Part shown: piece after piece, positions 1-9,090 of the stretch
Numbering within the stretch: position 1 is the stretch's first letter
How the letters are laid out: each line of letters begins with the position of its first letter
NCBI GenBank assembly: GCA_049613665.1
Contig: JBMZCV010000009.1
Span: 1 to 53,320, forward strand
From: JBMZCV01 sp049613665
Lineage (GTDB): Bacteria; Bacteroidota; Bacteroidia; Chitinophagales; UBA2359
DNA: 53,320 bases
Direction: 5' to 3'
Position numbers and translations under genes: made by a program
Notes under the pieces: model-generated
The model's input: only the letters and a program-made list of their open reading frames with translations
Told to the model about the DNA's origin: nothing
Database searches by the model: none

Positions 1-75
1 AAATAAGATTTTCTCCTTTTTTTCTTGCTTTTTGACACGGTTTATATTTCTAAAAAACGACAGCTCATAACTTTT

Positions 76-83
76 TATATTTG
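76..83 (+). promoter_or_regulatory. Candidate -7 box (TATATTTG) of the first lipoprotein gene
   Basis: TATATTTG matches the Bacteroidota sigma-70 -7 consensus TAnnTTTG and lies 86 bases before the ATG at 169. I see no clear TTTG -33 box at the right distance, and the DNA is AT-rich, so this is only a candidate. Confidence 0.35.
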
Positions 84-168
84 ACGCTTTTGGCTAAAAA
101 ACATGTCATTTCTTCTCTTTTTTTTGAAAAATGAACTTGCAGTTTATTAAAGAAAATACAATTACATT

Positions 169-1458
169 ATGAGCAAGACAATGCTTAAACCATTATTTTT
201 TGTGGCTATCATGGCCTTATGTTTCACAGCTTGTACTGATGGAGATGATATTATTGATGAACCTACAACATCTTTATTCGTCATAGAAAATTTTACAGTA
301 AATGGCACAACTGAAACATTCACACTACTTGAAGGTGCTTTTGATGCCGATTACACTTTAGACAACACAACAAATTGGCTGATTTCTGGCGGTGTATTTG
401 TAAAAAACGGTGTTACTTTAACAGTTGAAGCAGGCACAACAGTTTACGCTGCCGACGATGCTTCTATTCCTTTTATCGCAGTACGTCAAGGTGGAAAAAT
501 TGACGCTCAAGGTACTGTTAATTCGCCTATTGTTTTCACAACTGTCAGAAGCCTAACAGATGTAGCTGAAGCTGGCGATTGGGGCGGCCTTATCTTAAAT
601 GGCTATGCAAACTTAAATATCCCAGAACCAGCAGAAGGCGAAGGCGATACAGGTGCTTATGGTGGCGACGACGACAACGACAATTCAGGTACAATGCGTT
701 ATGTGCGTGTAGAATATGCAGGAAAAAAATTGGCGACTGACAATGAGCTAAACGGCTTTTCTTTCAATGGCGTAGGTAGCGGCACAACTTTAGAATATTT
801 GCAAGCTTACAAATGTGCTGACGATGGCTTTGAGTTTTTCGGTGGCACAGTTTCTTTGAAATATGCTGTTGCGATGGGTGCTGGCGATGACTCTTTCGAT
901 TGGACTTTCGGCTGGAGTGGAAATGGGCAGTTTTGGTTAGCTGACCAACGAGGGCCAGAAGGCGATAGAGGTATCGAAGGCGACAGCAATGGCGACGACA
1001 ACTTAGCAACACCTTATTCTATGCCTACTTTGAGCAACATTACGCTTATCGGTATGGCAGAGCCAGAGGACACAGACGGCGAAGCGAACACAGGTATGCG
1101 TTTGCGTGAAGGCACAAAAGGTTTTATTTACAACACCATCATAGCAGATTTTCCAAACAATGGCGTGCGTGTGAGCGACGAAGCGACGACAGTAAATATG
1201 ACAAATGGCGACTTAGTAGTAGCAAACAGCGTTGTAGCAAATGTAGGCACAGCTTGGGCAGATTGTGCAAGTTTTGAGAGCGACGCAACAAATGCAACTT
1301 TGCTAAATAGCGATGCTTTATTGAACGGTGGCTACATTGGTACGGTAGAAAACAATGCTACTGACCCAACTGCTTTAGGTGCTTGGTTCGATGATGCTTC
1401 TTATATCGGTGCGGTGCAAAATGGTAACGATTGGCTAGAAGGTTGGACAGCTCAATAA
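169..1458 (+). CDS. Surface lipoprotein with beta-helix-like body
   Basis: This 429-aa protein starts with a lipoprotein signal peptide: a hydrophobic stretch to residue 21 ending FTAC, with Cys22 as the lipidated residue. The body begins with GVFVKNGVTLTVEAGTTVYA and continues with many short Gly/Asp/Asn-rich strands (GLILNG, ADDGFEFFGG, DDSFDW, GMRLREG). This pattern is common in Bacteroidota outer-surface lipoproteins that look like right-handed beta-helices. It has no T9SS C-terminal domain and ends in EGWTAQ. The very acidic middle (about residues 155-165) could bind calcium, which is inference. A strong hairpin terminator follows, so the gene is probably a single unit. The function is unknown; homologues usually carry no experimental name. 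Confidence 0.75.
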   Translation: MSKTMLKPLFFVAIMALCFTACTDGDDIIDEPTTSLFVIENFTVNGTTETFTLLEGAFDADYTLDNTTNWLISGGVFVKNGVTLTVEAGTTVYAADDASIPFIAVRQGGKIDAQGTVNSPIVFTTVRSLTDVAEAGDWGGLILNGYANLNIPEPAEGEGDTGAYGGDDDNDNSGTMRYVRVEYAGKKLATDNELNGFSFNGVGSGTTLEYLQAYKCADDGFEFFGGTVSLKYAVAMGAGDDSFDWTFGWSGNGQFWLADQRGPEGDRGIEGDSNGDDNLATPYSMPTLSNITLIGMAEPEDTDGEANTGMRLREGTKGFIYNTIIADFPNNGVRVSDEATTVNMTNGDLVVANSVVANVGTAWADCASFESDATNATLLNSDALLNGGYIGTVENNATDPTALGAWFDDASYIGAVQNGNDWLEGWTAQ

Positions 1459-1499
1459 ACCATAAATTTTAAGTACATAGTTCTAATATGGTGTGTTAT

Positions 1500-1532
1500 A
1501 AGGCTTCGATTTGTTTCCGAAGCCTTTTTTTT
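1500..1532 (+). terminator. Rho-independent terminator after the lipoprotein gene
   Basis: A 9-bp perfect stem (AAGGCTTCG / CGAAGCCTT) with a 9-base loop is followed by an unbroken T run, 42 bases after the stop codon. Confidence 0.9.
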
Positions 1533-1652
1533 ATGTTCAAAAATGACTATTTTAACGCAAAAGTTTATTATTAAATAATTGTATTTGTTTCATTAGAGTT
1601 TATTGTTTATTTTTAGAAAATGATTTCATAATAAAATATATCAAGGTAAAAC

Positions 1653-2660
1653 ATGAAAAAAATGACGAGTGAGTATCAACAGTTACTTTCTGAAATTCAA
1701 ATTTTGTTAAAAAATGGTAGAAAACAATCTACTAAACAAATAAATCAAATATTAATACATACTTATTGGCAAATTGGACGTTGTATTGTTTTATTTGAAC
1801 AACAAGGTAAAAAGCGAGCAAAATATGGAAAGGCACTTATTACAAAAATATCAAATGACTTGAGCAAGCATTTTGATAAAGGCTTTAGTCGTCGAAATGT
1901 TTCAAATATGCGAAATTTTTACTTGGCTTACCCAATTTGGCAGACACTGTCTGCCAAATTGAGTTGGTCACATTATATTGAATTGCTATCAATTTCAGAT
2001 GATATGGCACGTTCTTTTTATGCAAAACAATGTTTAATTGATAGATGGTCTGTGCGAGAATTGAAAAGACAACGAAATTCAGCTTTATTTGAACGCCTAG
2101 CTTTGAGTAAAAATAAAAAAGAAGTGCTTAGATTAGCAAAAGAAGGCCAACAAATAAAACAAGCAAATGATGTGTTAAAAGACCCTTATGTTTTTGAATT
2201 TCTAAATTTTGAGAATAAAGAAGTCATACTCGAAAGAGATTTAGAACATGAATTGGTAGATAAACTTGGGCATTTTTTATTAGAATTAGGAAAAGGATTT
2301 GCTTTTATAGGAAAGCAGTATCGTATTACAATTGATAACCAACATTTTTATGTTGATTTGGTATTTTATCACCGCATACTCAAATGTTTTGTTTTGCTTG
2401 ATTTAAAAACAGGAAAAGTAAATCATCAAGATATAGGGCAAATGAATATGTATCTCAATTATTTTCGATTAGAAGAAAATGTAGAAGGCGATGCTGCTCC
2501 TATTGGAATTGTACTTGCTGCGGATAAGAGTGAAATGTTAGTAAAATATGCTACTGCTGGCATTGATAATCAGCTTTTTGTAAGTAAATATCAATTACAT
2601 TTGCCAAATAAATCGGAACTACAAGCAAAATTATTGGCTTTGTTAGAAGAACAAGTATAA
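1653..2660 (+). CDS. DUF1016 / YhcG-family PDDEXK nuclease
   Basis: This 335-aa protein has the two-part layout of the DUF1016 family. The N-terminal helical domain (about residues 5-150) carries the family signatures YWQIGRCIV, YGKALI and GFSRRNVSNMRNFY. The C-terminal PDDEXK-like nuclease domain (about 175-330) has FEFLNFE, ELGKGFAFIGKQYRI, a YVDLVFYH strand with the metal-binding Asp, and LLDLKTGK, where Asp and Lys match the D-x-K active-site pattern. Family members often sit in restriction or defence islands, but here the gene stands alone between two cell-envelope genes with no methylase or helicase nearby. Codon use is very AT-rich like its surroundings. The start ATG at 1653 gives the full family length. 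Confidence 0.88.
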   Translation: MKKMTSEYQQLLSEIQILLKNGRKQSTKQINQILIHTYWQIGRCIVLFEQQGKKRAKYGKALITKISNDLSKHFDKGFSRRNVSNMRNFYLAYPIWQTLSAKLSWSHYIELLSISDDMARSFYAKQCLIDRWSVRELKRQRNSALFERLALSKNKKEVLRLAKEGQQIKQANDVLKDPYVFEFLNFENKEVILERDLEHELVDKLGHFLLELGKGFAFIGKQYRITIDNQHFYVDLVFYHRILKCFVLLDLKTGKVNHQDIGQMNMYLNYFRLEENVEGDAAPIGIVLAADKSEMLVKYATAGIDNQLFVSKYQLHLPNKSELQAKLLALLEEQV

Positions 2661-2764
2661 ATTTTTTAGCTTCCAAACCGCAAAGAAACTTTTTTTCAAA
2701 AAACATCGTTATTCAATGTGTCGTTTTCAAGAACATTTCATAATTCTTCAAAAATACGTTGTTT

Positions 2765-4135
2765 ATGAATCAAATACTTTGGAAAAATATCGAACAGTTC
2801 AGCTTTGATACTGTTTTGAGCGATTATGGTTTTGAAACTCGTTTGGCGAGCGAAAATGCGTGGACAAAAAAATTCACGAAAAAAGCCTTGTTAGAATACA
2901 AAAAATTTATGTATCTCGCCGCCACTTCCAATACGATGGTTTCCCCTTCCGAAATTGTTGACATTGTTTGGCATCAGCATCTCATTTTTTCAAAGTCTTA
3001 TCGTGAGTTTTGCCAAATTTTAGGAAAAAATGTGCAGCACATTCCCTCCACACACAACGAAGCCGAATTTGAGACTTTTCAGAAAGCAAAAATGCACACA
3101 ACACGGCTTTATAAAGAAAATTTTGGTGAACAGCCCAAAGAAATTTGGGAATACAGAGATATGTATGCTCCGCTTGGATTGAGAAAGGCGAAAATAGATA
3201 TAACAGTAAACCTTATCATTGGTTTGATAGCCTTTTTTATGTTGGCTAACCCAGCTTATTATCTCTTGTTGCCGACCTATCAAACCATTGGCAATCCGCT
3301 TTTTTTGCAAACTTATGTTATCTTTTTTATGCTTGCCTTTGTTTTTTTGAATCTTTTTAATCAATATTATTTAGCTAATTTTATCAAAAAAGCACCTAAA
3401 TTTTCATTTTTGCATCATTTAGAAGCTTTGGAACTCATTTATATGAAAACGAAAAAGCTAGATGATGTCATTCATGCCAATTTAAACAAATTGTTACATA
3501 AAAAAACAATAACTGTAAATAGCGATGATACTCTAAAATTACAAGATGAGAATGAACCTAAAAATGTAGAAGAATATGCTACTTTCAAAAGCTTGCAACG
3601 TTTGGGAAACACCTATTATCCTGTTTTGTTAAAAGAATTATTGCCCAAGCCAACATTCCAAAATGTAGCTAATTCAGTTACTAGCTTTCGTAAACACTTT
3701 ACGCAATCAAAGTTTTTTATGTCGCTATTTTCGCTCAACCTTATCTGTTTAACGGTTCTTTTAATGCTCGGTTTCGTCAGACTTTTAGCAGGTATTAACC
3801 ATCAAAAACCAATTTTGTTTATCAGCATGACTATGTTTGTTTTTACAGTAGCTACCATTTATTTTTTGTGGCGACTCACACAAATTGCATTCACTCGTAC
3901 TATCCCACAATTTTATATCTCAACAGTTCTGCCTAAAAAACAACAGATAAGCGATTTAGAATTAAGTTATTTTGTCATTGGCAGCAGCATACTTGCAGCC
4001 GACTTTCTCCCTTTAGTCACTTATACTCAAAAAAACAATAGTGCGGTTGCTTCTTCTTGTGGTACTTGCGGTTCGAGTTGTGGCAGTAGCTGTGGCGGCG
4101 GTTGTGGTGGTGGTTGCGGTGGCTGTGGCGGCTAG
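2765..4135 (+). CDS. GRDP/DUF1399-like membrane protein with Cys/Gly-only tail
   Basis: This 456-aa protein starts at ATG 2765; a TTG two codons earlier is less likely. The N-terminal domain (about residues 1-130) resembles bacterial glycine-rich-domain-containing (DUF1399-like) proteins: a YKKFMYLAA helix, then the hallmark VDIVWHQHL (WHxH) and SYREFCQILG. Four hydrophobic segments follow, near residues 143-165, 175-200, 318-342 and 347-370, flanking a charged cytoplasmic stretch. The last ~27 residues are only Ser, Thr, Gly and Cys, with seven Cys spaced 2-3 apart. This matches what I recall of the TIGR04222 membrane family, whose members end in a Gly/Cys-rich low-complexity tail. Biochemical function is unknown. 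It is probably monocistronic, since a long terminator follows. Confidence 0.7.
   Translation: MNQILWKNIEQFSFDTVLSDYGFETRLASENAWTKKFTKKALLEYKKFMYLAATSNTMVSPSEIVDIVWHQHLIFSKSYREFCQILGKNVQHIPSTHNEAEFETFQKAKMHTTRLYKENFGEQPKEIWEYRDMYAPLGLRKAKIDITVNLIIGLIAFFMLANPAYYLLLPTYQTIGNPLFLQTYVIFFMLAFVFLNLFNQYYLANFIKKAPKFSFLHHLEALELIYMKTKKLDDVIHANLNKLLHKKTITVNSDDTLKLQDENEPKNVEEYATFKSLQRLGNTYYPVLLKELLPKPTFQNVANSVTSFRKHFTQSKFFMSLFSLNLICLTVLLMLGFVRLLAGINHQKPILFISMTMFVFTVATIYFLWRLTQIAFTRTIPQFYISTVLPKKQQISDLELSYFVIGSSILAADFLPLVTYTQKNNSAVASSCGTCGSSCGSSCGGGCGGGCGGCGG
4050..4132 (+). repeat. Short-period repeat encoding the Cys/Gly tail
   Basis: This stretch is made of TGTGGC/TGCGGT-type units coding Gly-Cys-Gly runs. 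It is strikingly GC-rich for this window and prone to copy-number change. Confidence 0.75.
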
Positions 4136-4191
4136 AAAAACTTTATATTTCTCAGCTTAAAAGAAAAATAGGCTTGAATTATCAAAACTTG

Positions 4192-4239
4192 AAAGCGAAG
4201 TTGTAAAGATTATCTTATCTTTGCAACTTCGCTTTTTTT
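4192..4239 (+). terminator. Long hairpin terminator
   Basis: The arms at 4192-4210 and 4217-4235 pair over 19 bp with one G-T wobble, and T residues follow. The stop codon is 57 bases upstream. The T run merges with the left end of a dispersed repeat copy starting at 4238. Confidence 0.88.
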
Positions 4240-4347
4240 AAGTATTTGTTCAAATACATTTGGGTATTTCGTTGAATCTAACACCTTGATTTTCAAGATA
4301 TTAGCAAAAATACCCTTTGATTCATGAATGCTTTTTACCTAACTTAA
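4238..4347 (+). repeat. Dispersed structured repeat, copy K (full length)
   Basis: This 110-bp member of the window's main intergenic repeat family begins TTAAGTA and ends AACTTAA. The left hairpin is a perfect 7-bp stem (GTATTTG / CAAATAC). The central hairpin pairs CTAACACCTTGA with TCAAGATATTAG. The copy ends ten bases before the folA start codon and contains a TACATTTG box at 4255-4262. Confidence 0.7.
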
Positions 4348-4356
4348 AGAAAAAAC

Positions 4357-4860
4357 ATGAAAATTTCTATGATAGCCGCTGCCACCGAAAATAATGTCAT
4401 TGGCAAAGATGGCGAAATGCCGTGGCATATTTCAAATGATTTAAAATATTTTATGCGAACTACTCGGCGACATCATATCGTGATGGGACGCAAAACTTTT
4501 GAAGAAACCTTTGGCGAAGAAAAACCGCTTCGCAGACGCACCAATATTGTGCTGAGTCGGCAAGAAAACTTGACTTATAAAAAAGGGGTAATTGTGGTAG
4601 ATAAGCTAGAAAAGGCTTTAGAAATCGGTCGTAAAAATGGAGAAAAAGAATTATTTTTAATTGGTGGCGAGCAAATTTATCGTTTAGGAATGCCTTTTGC
4701 AGACAAAATTTATTTGACACGCATACATACCGAACTTGAAGGCGATACATTTTTTCCTATAATAGATAAAAATGCTTGGAGCTTAACAAACAGCGAAACT
4801 ATCGAAGATGACCCAAAAAGTTTATATGCCTACACTTTTCAGATTTGGGAAAGACGATAA
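4357..4860 (+). CDS. folA: Dihydrofolate reductase
   Basis: FolA reduces dihydrofolate to tetrahydrofolate with NADPH in the cytosol, feeding thymidylate, purine and methionine synthesis. The 167-aa length is normal. Visible motifs are NNVIGKDGEMPWH (residues 12-24, the Met20-type loop), the catalytic acid Asp28 in ISNDLKYF, the NADPH-binding VMGRKTFE and the IGGEQIY strand. The start ATG is preceded by AAAGAAAAAAC, a typical A-rich Bacteroidota leader. A copy of the dispersed repeat lies directly upstream and may supply or separate the promoter. No thymidylate synthase gene is adjacent in this window. Confidence 0.97.
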   Translation: MKISMIAAATENNVIGKDGEMPWHISNDLKYFMRTTRRHHIVMGRKTFEETFGEEKPLRRRTNIVLSRQENLTYKKGVIVVDKLEKALEIGRKNGEKELFLIGGEQIYRLGMPFADKIYLTRIHTELEGDTFFPIIDKNAWSLTNSETIEDDPKSLYAYTFQIWERR

Positions 4861-5623
4861 AAATACACTAGACTATTCATGTTTAAAAATATTTGACTGG
4901 GCAAAAACACACTTTTACATTTTTAAACATCTGATTATAAGCTAATTACATATTTTTTTTATTACTTTTCAATTGGCAAAAGCTCAAAAATGTTTTTTTT
5001 TGCTCAAAAAAAGAAGATTATATTTACAATATCAATTTAGTGATAAAATAACACAAACAGATATTTTTTGTCGCTAAAACTATCAAACACTACACTTTTG
5101 TCATATCATATACATAAGTGCTTGTATTGGATAGTTGCAAAAATAGAATTATAATTTTATTACTTTTTTCACGTTTTATTGAGTATATTTGTATTCGAGG
5201 TTTACAAAAAAAAGCATTTGCAATTTAGTTATGTCAGTTTTTTTCCACAAAGAAAGACTTATTTGTGTTAAAGTTGCCAAAAATTTCGTTTTTTATATAA
5301 AAATAAATATTTTTGGAACGCAAACTAAAAAGCAGCTTGCAAAAGCTAAATACTTTCAATACTAAAAAGTATTTTTAAGCGTCAAAACAACAAATTCTAT
5401 CAAAGTTTAGTTTTATAAAAAAACTTACTTTTTTTGTAAATACTCCAACAATACAATGGCACTGAACCAAAGCATACTACTATTTTAAATGCCAAAACAA
5501 TAGAAAAGGTATTTCTTATAGAAAGTTGGTAGCAAATGTGATGCTTGGTATAACATATTTTTTTTACATTTCAAGCTCTTTTGTTATCAATTGAGTTGAT
5601 TTTTTACTATCAAAACCTAATAA
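4861..5623. other. 763-bp gene-free AT-rich region before porP
   Basis: There is no plausible coding frame here. A perfect 12-bp inverted repeat (4879-4890 with 4919-4930, 28-base loop) follows folA but lacks a T run, so it is a weak terminator candidate. A TATATTTG box lies at 5184-5191. The remainder is A/T runs without a repeat I recognise. Confidence 0.6.
5184..5191 (+). promoter_or_regulatory. Candidate -7 box (TATATTTG)
   Basis: This is a perfect TAnnTTTG match 433 bases upstream of the porP-like start. If used, the transcript would have an unusually long leader. No convincing -33 box. Confidence 0.3.
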
Positions 5624-6685
5624 ATGATGAGAACGATTACACGTTTTTTACCCATTTTGTTACTTTTGCTAACAGCACAGCTTTCGGCACAAGACATACA
5701 CTTTTCGCAGTTTTATTCTGCTCCTTTATTGCTCAATCCTGCGATGACAGGTAATGTGAGTGAACATTTTCGTTTAACGACAACTTACCGCAACCAGTGG
5801 TCTTCTATTCCAGCTCCTTACTCTACGGTGGCAGCTTCGGTTGATGCCTCTTTGTTGGGCTGTCAATTGGGCATGGATCATGTTGGCGTTGGTGGTGCTG
5901 TTTTCAGCGACCGTGCTGGTGATGGACGACTTTCCAATACTTCTGGCTTGATTTCGGTGGCTTATCACAAAGGTTTAGACCAAGAAAGACGCTATATGCT
6001 TTCAGGTGGTGTGCAGGCAGGTTTCGTCAATAAATCGGTGGACTTTTCTCTCCTTTATTTCGAAAATCAAATTGGGCCAGATTTAGAGTTTGACCCAACG
6101 CTTCCAAACAATGAGCCTGTCGAAAATCAAAGCTTCAACTATTTCGACCTTCGTTTTGGTGGTTTGTTCACAGCTTCTCCAAATCAAAATATGAATATGT
6201 ATTTTGGAGGTTCTTACTATCACCCAACAAAACCAGGTGAGTCTTTCTTGAAAGAAGAATTGCTAGAAGGCGACGACAACTCTCTTGATGCTCGTACTGT
6301 ATTTCATGGTGGTGGTAGCGTTTTCTTGAATGAGTCTTTCAGCGTTTCGCCTAGTATCTTATATATGACGCAAACGGCTTCTAACGAATTGATTTTCGGA
6401 ACGGCTTTTGGCTTACATTTCAATCAAGGCAATCGCTATCGCAGAGGCAGCAGCCGTGACAATTCTGGCTTATACTTAGGTGCTTGGTATCGTTGGCAAG
6501 ACGCTATCGTTTTCTTGTTAGGCGTTGATTATCAGAGCTTTAGATTTGGTTTTTCTTATGATGTAAACGTTTCTGGCTTGAAAGAAGCAACTTTAAATCA
6601 AGGTGCTGTTGAGCTTTCTTTGAGTTATACTGGCCGTATGGCAGAGTGCCAAAAGAAAACACCGACTTATTGTCCACGTTTCTAA
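5624..6685 (+). CDS. PorP/SprF-family type IX secretion membrane protein
   Basis: This 353-aa outer-membrane protein has a signal peptide of about 22 residues (hydrophobic LLLLLTAQLSA, cleavage before QD). It is followed by the family hallmark DIHFSQFYSAPLLLNPAMTG and TTYRNQWSSI. The rest is alternating strands typical of a small beta-barrel, ending in an aromatic residue (PRF). PorP/SprF proteins associate with the T9SS and, in Bacteroidota, often support one particular secreted adhesin or type B substrate. No type B CTD protein is adjacent: the next gene carries a type A sorting domain, so this gene's specific partner is unclear. The ATGATG start gives two equivalent choices one codon apart. 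Confidence 0.92.
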   Translation: MMRTITRFLPILLLLLTAQLSAQDIHFSQFYSAPLLLNPAMTGNVSEHFRLTTTYRNQWSSIPAPYSTVAASVDASLLGCQLGMDHVGVGGAVFSDRAGDGRLSNTSGLISVAYHKGLDQERRYMLSGGVQAGFVNKSVDFSLLYFENQIGPDLEFDPTLPNNEPVENQSFNYFDLRFGGLFTASPNQNMNMYFGGSYYHPTKPGESFLKEELLEGDDNSLDARTVFHGGGSVFLNESFSVSPSILYMTQTASNELIFGTAFGLHFNQGNRYRRGSSRDNSGLYLGAWYRWQDAIVFLLGVDYQSFRFGFSYDVNVSGLKEATLNQGAVELSLSYTGRMAECQKKTPTYCPRF

Positions 6686-6721
6686 ACGATATGCTTAGTA
6701 TATAAAAATGTTTTTTTGATT

Positions 6722-6764
6722 AAAAAAGACTGCTTTGATGAATTTTCAAAGCAGTCTTTTTTTT
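6722..6764 (+). terminator. Hairpin terminator after porP-like gene
   Basis: AAAAAAGACTGCTTTG pairs with CAAAGCAGTCTTTTTT around a 9-base loop, and more T residues follow. Confidence 0.92.
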
Positions 6765-6849
6765 GTTTTTTTATGTTAAAAATCATTGTATCTTTAAGTT
6801 ATTTTATTTACTTTTGAGTGACTTATTTTTTCACATAAAACATAACATC

Positions 6850-9027
6850 ATGAATATTTTTTATTTGAAGCGATGCTTTTTAGCATTTGCTATGGCTTTT
6901 TTATGCTTACCTTTTTGTTTTATAAATGCTCAAACAGGGGAAACTTGCGAAACAGGAAACTTCCCTCCCTCAAACGATAATTGTAACACCCCTTATTCTT
7001 TAGGTGTACTCCCTAATCCTATGTCTTCAGACTGTCAATCAAATGATGGTTTAGCACTAGGCACAGCGATAAGCATTTCATCATCAAATATTTGTGCAAC
7101 AGCAGATGCATCCTATAATACTATTGTGAACTGTGAATATGGCACACAAGCCGAGTTTGCAGCCGATGTTTGGTATTCTTTTGTAGCAACAGGAAATTAT
7201 TTAGGTGTACAAGTAATATCTGAAGGAGACTTATTACAAATACCCAACATTAGTTTATACGAATATAATGGTTCTTGTAGCAATTTAATAGCAAGAAAAT
7301 GTGTTGTCGGTGCATTAGGAACTGCTACTTTAGAAGAAGAAGCCGTCACTATTGGACAAACCTATTATTTACAAATTAGTGGAACTGACATTAATGACCA
7401 ATGCGATTTTACTTTGAGTCTTAGAAGTGGTTATAATTGTAGTTTTTGTTTGTTAGAATCAAGCATTGATTTTTCTAATATTGAGCCTAGCAATAATACT
7501 TTTAATTGTGGCGAAACAATTAATATATGTTATACTATTGAAAAATATAGTTCAAATACGAATGGTTGGCTACATGGCATAGCTCCTATTTTTGGCGATG
7601 GCTGGGATTTTCCAAACTCTTTTGTTGCTGGCAATATGCCAAACTCTTGCGATGAAGATGGAGAATGGAATACTTATATGAGCGTAACAAGTTCTAGCAA
7701 CAATCTTACTTACGGCCCTGGTTGGTTCTATGATAATACACAACCGTTTACAACAGTAGATAACAATCCAGGAAATAATTATGGCGATGAAAATGTGGGA
7801 AATTGCAATTGGGAATTTTGCTTTCAAATCAATACCTTGCCTTGTGATATGGCTACTGATGGCATGGATTTAAGTATTGAGTTTGAACATTACAGCGATG
7901 GAGAATCTGGCTCTTACAATATGTCGTTTTGTGAAAATGACCCTAATTTTATTTTTGAAGCTACACTCGTTAATTGTCTATCTTCTTCAAACCTTATATT
8001 CACAACTGATGACTCTAGCTGCAATCCAAATGATGCTTATGCAATAGTAAATATCACAGGCGGAACTCCTCCCTATACATATTTATGGAATACAGGGCAA
8101 ACAACAGCAGTCATCACAAATCTATCAACAGGAACTTATGTTATTACAATTACAGATGCTGCAAATTGTGTTTTAGTTGATGAAATAAATATCGTTGATA
8201 AAATGCAACCAGAGATTACAAACATTCAACAAATAAATAATACAACAAATGTTATTTTAAATCCTACTGTTGCAAATGGTACAATTTACGAATGGACTTT
8301 TCAAGAAACAGCTAATGATATGCCTCAAAGCATAGCAACATCAGCCATCATTGTAGCTACACAAAACGGTATTTATACACTTACTGTTTCAAATGTAGAT
8401 GGTTGTTTTGTGTCAGAAGAAATCATTATCAACAACATCGGTTTGAGCTGCCCTTTCCCTACCAATAGAACAGAAACTTTCGATATAAATGGCCCAAATA
8501 CCCTTCGCTTATCGTGGAATGGAAATAATGAAGCGACAAGCTACGAAATAGCAGGTCGCAAAGTAGGTGGAAATGGCTCTTGGCTTTTTTGGAATACAAC
8601 AAACACTTACCGTGAATTTTCAGGTATAAATAATGGCACTTATGAATGGTCGGTGCGTGCTATTTGCGATACTGAAAACAGCGATTGGCTAACTCCAGCC
8701 CAACAATTTATTTACAATTCGACAGGAAAAACAAACTTGCCAAACCCTTTTGATACTGAAAATACAACAACTTTGAGTCATCTGAATATCTATCCGAACC
8801 CTGCAACATCGCAAATTACCTTGCAATATGAGCAAAATATAGCAGAAAAAGAGGTGCAAATTACCATTTTCGATATGCTAGGCAAAAAAATATTGGAGCA
8901 AACGAAAGATGCAAACTTAGGCAAAAACTCAATTCTAATTGATATTAGCAATTTATCAAAAGCTTGTTATTTTGTAAAAATAGATAATGGCGTAGAGCAA
9001 ATTACTAGAAAATTGATGGTTTTTTAG
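6850..9027 (+). CDS. Large secreted protein with SprB repeat, FN3 and T9SS sorting domain
   Basis: The start is taken at ATG 6850 (725 aa) because the longer open frame runs into the upstream terminator. Domains in order: signal peptide (residues 1-27, ending INA); a Cys-rich region with a DVWYSFVATG motif like bacterial pre-peptidase-type domains (about 40-200); a Cys-containing beta region; an SprB-type repeat (about 385-450, GGTPPYTYLWNTG and GTYVITITDAANC); a fibronectin type III-like module (about 535-620, LRLSWNGNNEATSYEI and YEWSVRAIC); and a type A T9SS sorting domain (about 646-725, LNIYPNPA and FDMLGKKI). The protein is expected to cross the outer membrane through the T9SS and stay at the surface or be released. 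No enzymatic motif was seen; an adhesin or matrix role is inferred. Confidence 0.88.
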   Translation: MNIFYLKRCFLAFAMAFLCLPFCFINAQTGETCETGNFPPSNDNCNTPYSLGVLPNPMSSDCQSNDGLALGTAISISSSNICATADASYNTIVNCEYGTQAEFAADVWYSFVATGNYLGVQVISEGDLLQIPNISLYEYNGSCSNLIARKCVVGALGTATLEEEAVTIGQTYYLQISGTDINDQCDFTLSLRSGYNCSFCLLESSIDFSNIEPSNNTFNCGETINICYTIEKYSSNTNGWLHGIAPIFGDGWDFPNSFVAGNMPNSCDEDGEWNTYMSVTSSSNNLTYGPGWFYDNTQPFTTVDNNPGNNYGDENVGNCNWEFCFQINTLPCDMATDGMDLSIEFEHYSDGESGSYNMSFCENDPNFIFEATLVNCLSSSNLIFTTDDSSCNPNDAYAIVNITGGTPPYTYLWNTGQTTAVITNLSTGTYVITITDAANCVLVDEINIVDKMQPEITNIQQINNTTNVILNPTVANGTIYEWTFQETANDMPQSIATSAIIVATQNGIYTLTVSNVDGCFVSEEIIINNIGLSCPFPTNRTETFDINGPNTLRLSWNGNNEATSYEIAGRKVGGNGSWLFWNTTNTYREFSGINNGTYEWSVRAICDTENSDWLTPAQQFIYNSTGKTNLPNPFDTENTTTLSHLNIYPNPATSQITLQYEQNIAEKEVQITIFDMLGKKILEQTKDANLGKNSILIDISNLSKACYFVKIDNGVEQITRKLMVF

Positions 9028-9048
9028 CGGAAAAATAATTCAAAAAAC

Positions 9049-9090
9049 AAAAACGGCTTCTTTGATAAGTTTCAAAGAAGCCGTTTTTTT
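9049..9090. terminator. Bidirectional hairpin terminator between convergent genes
   Basis: AAAACGGCTTCTTTGA pairs with TCAAAGAAGCCGTTTT, with A residues before and T residues after. It can therefore serve both the plus-strand cargo gene and the minus-strand waaA. Confidence 0.93.

Noticed and set aside
764..1012. Overlapping minus-strand frames opposite the first lipoprotein
   Set aside because: Composition mirrors the Gly/Asp codons of the real gene and there is no start context or motif.
4238..4347. Copy K as a riboswitch for folA
   Set aside because: It is tempting because it directly precedes folA, but the same element precedes unrelated genes and occurs in both orientations, so a folate-sensing riboswitch is unlikely.
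6763..6849. 29-codon N-terminal extension of the 6850 gene
   Set aside because: It begins inside the porP-like terminator and would place a second hydrophobic stretch before a perfect signal peptide.
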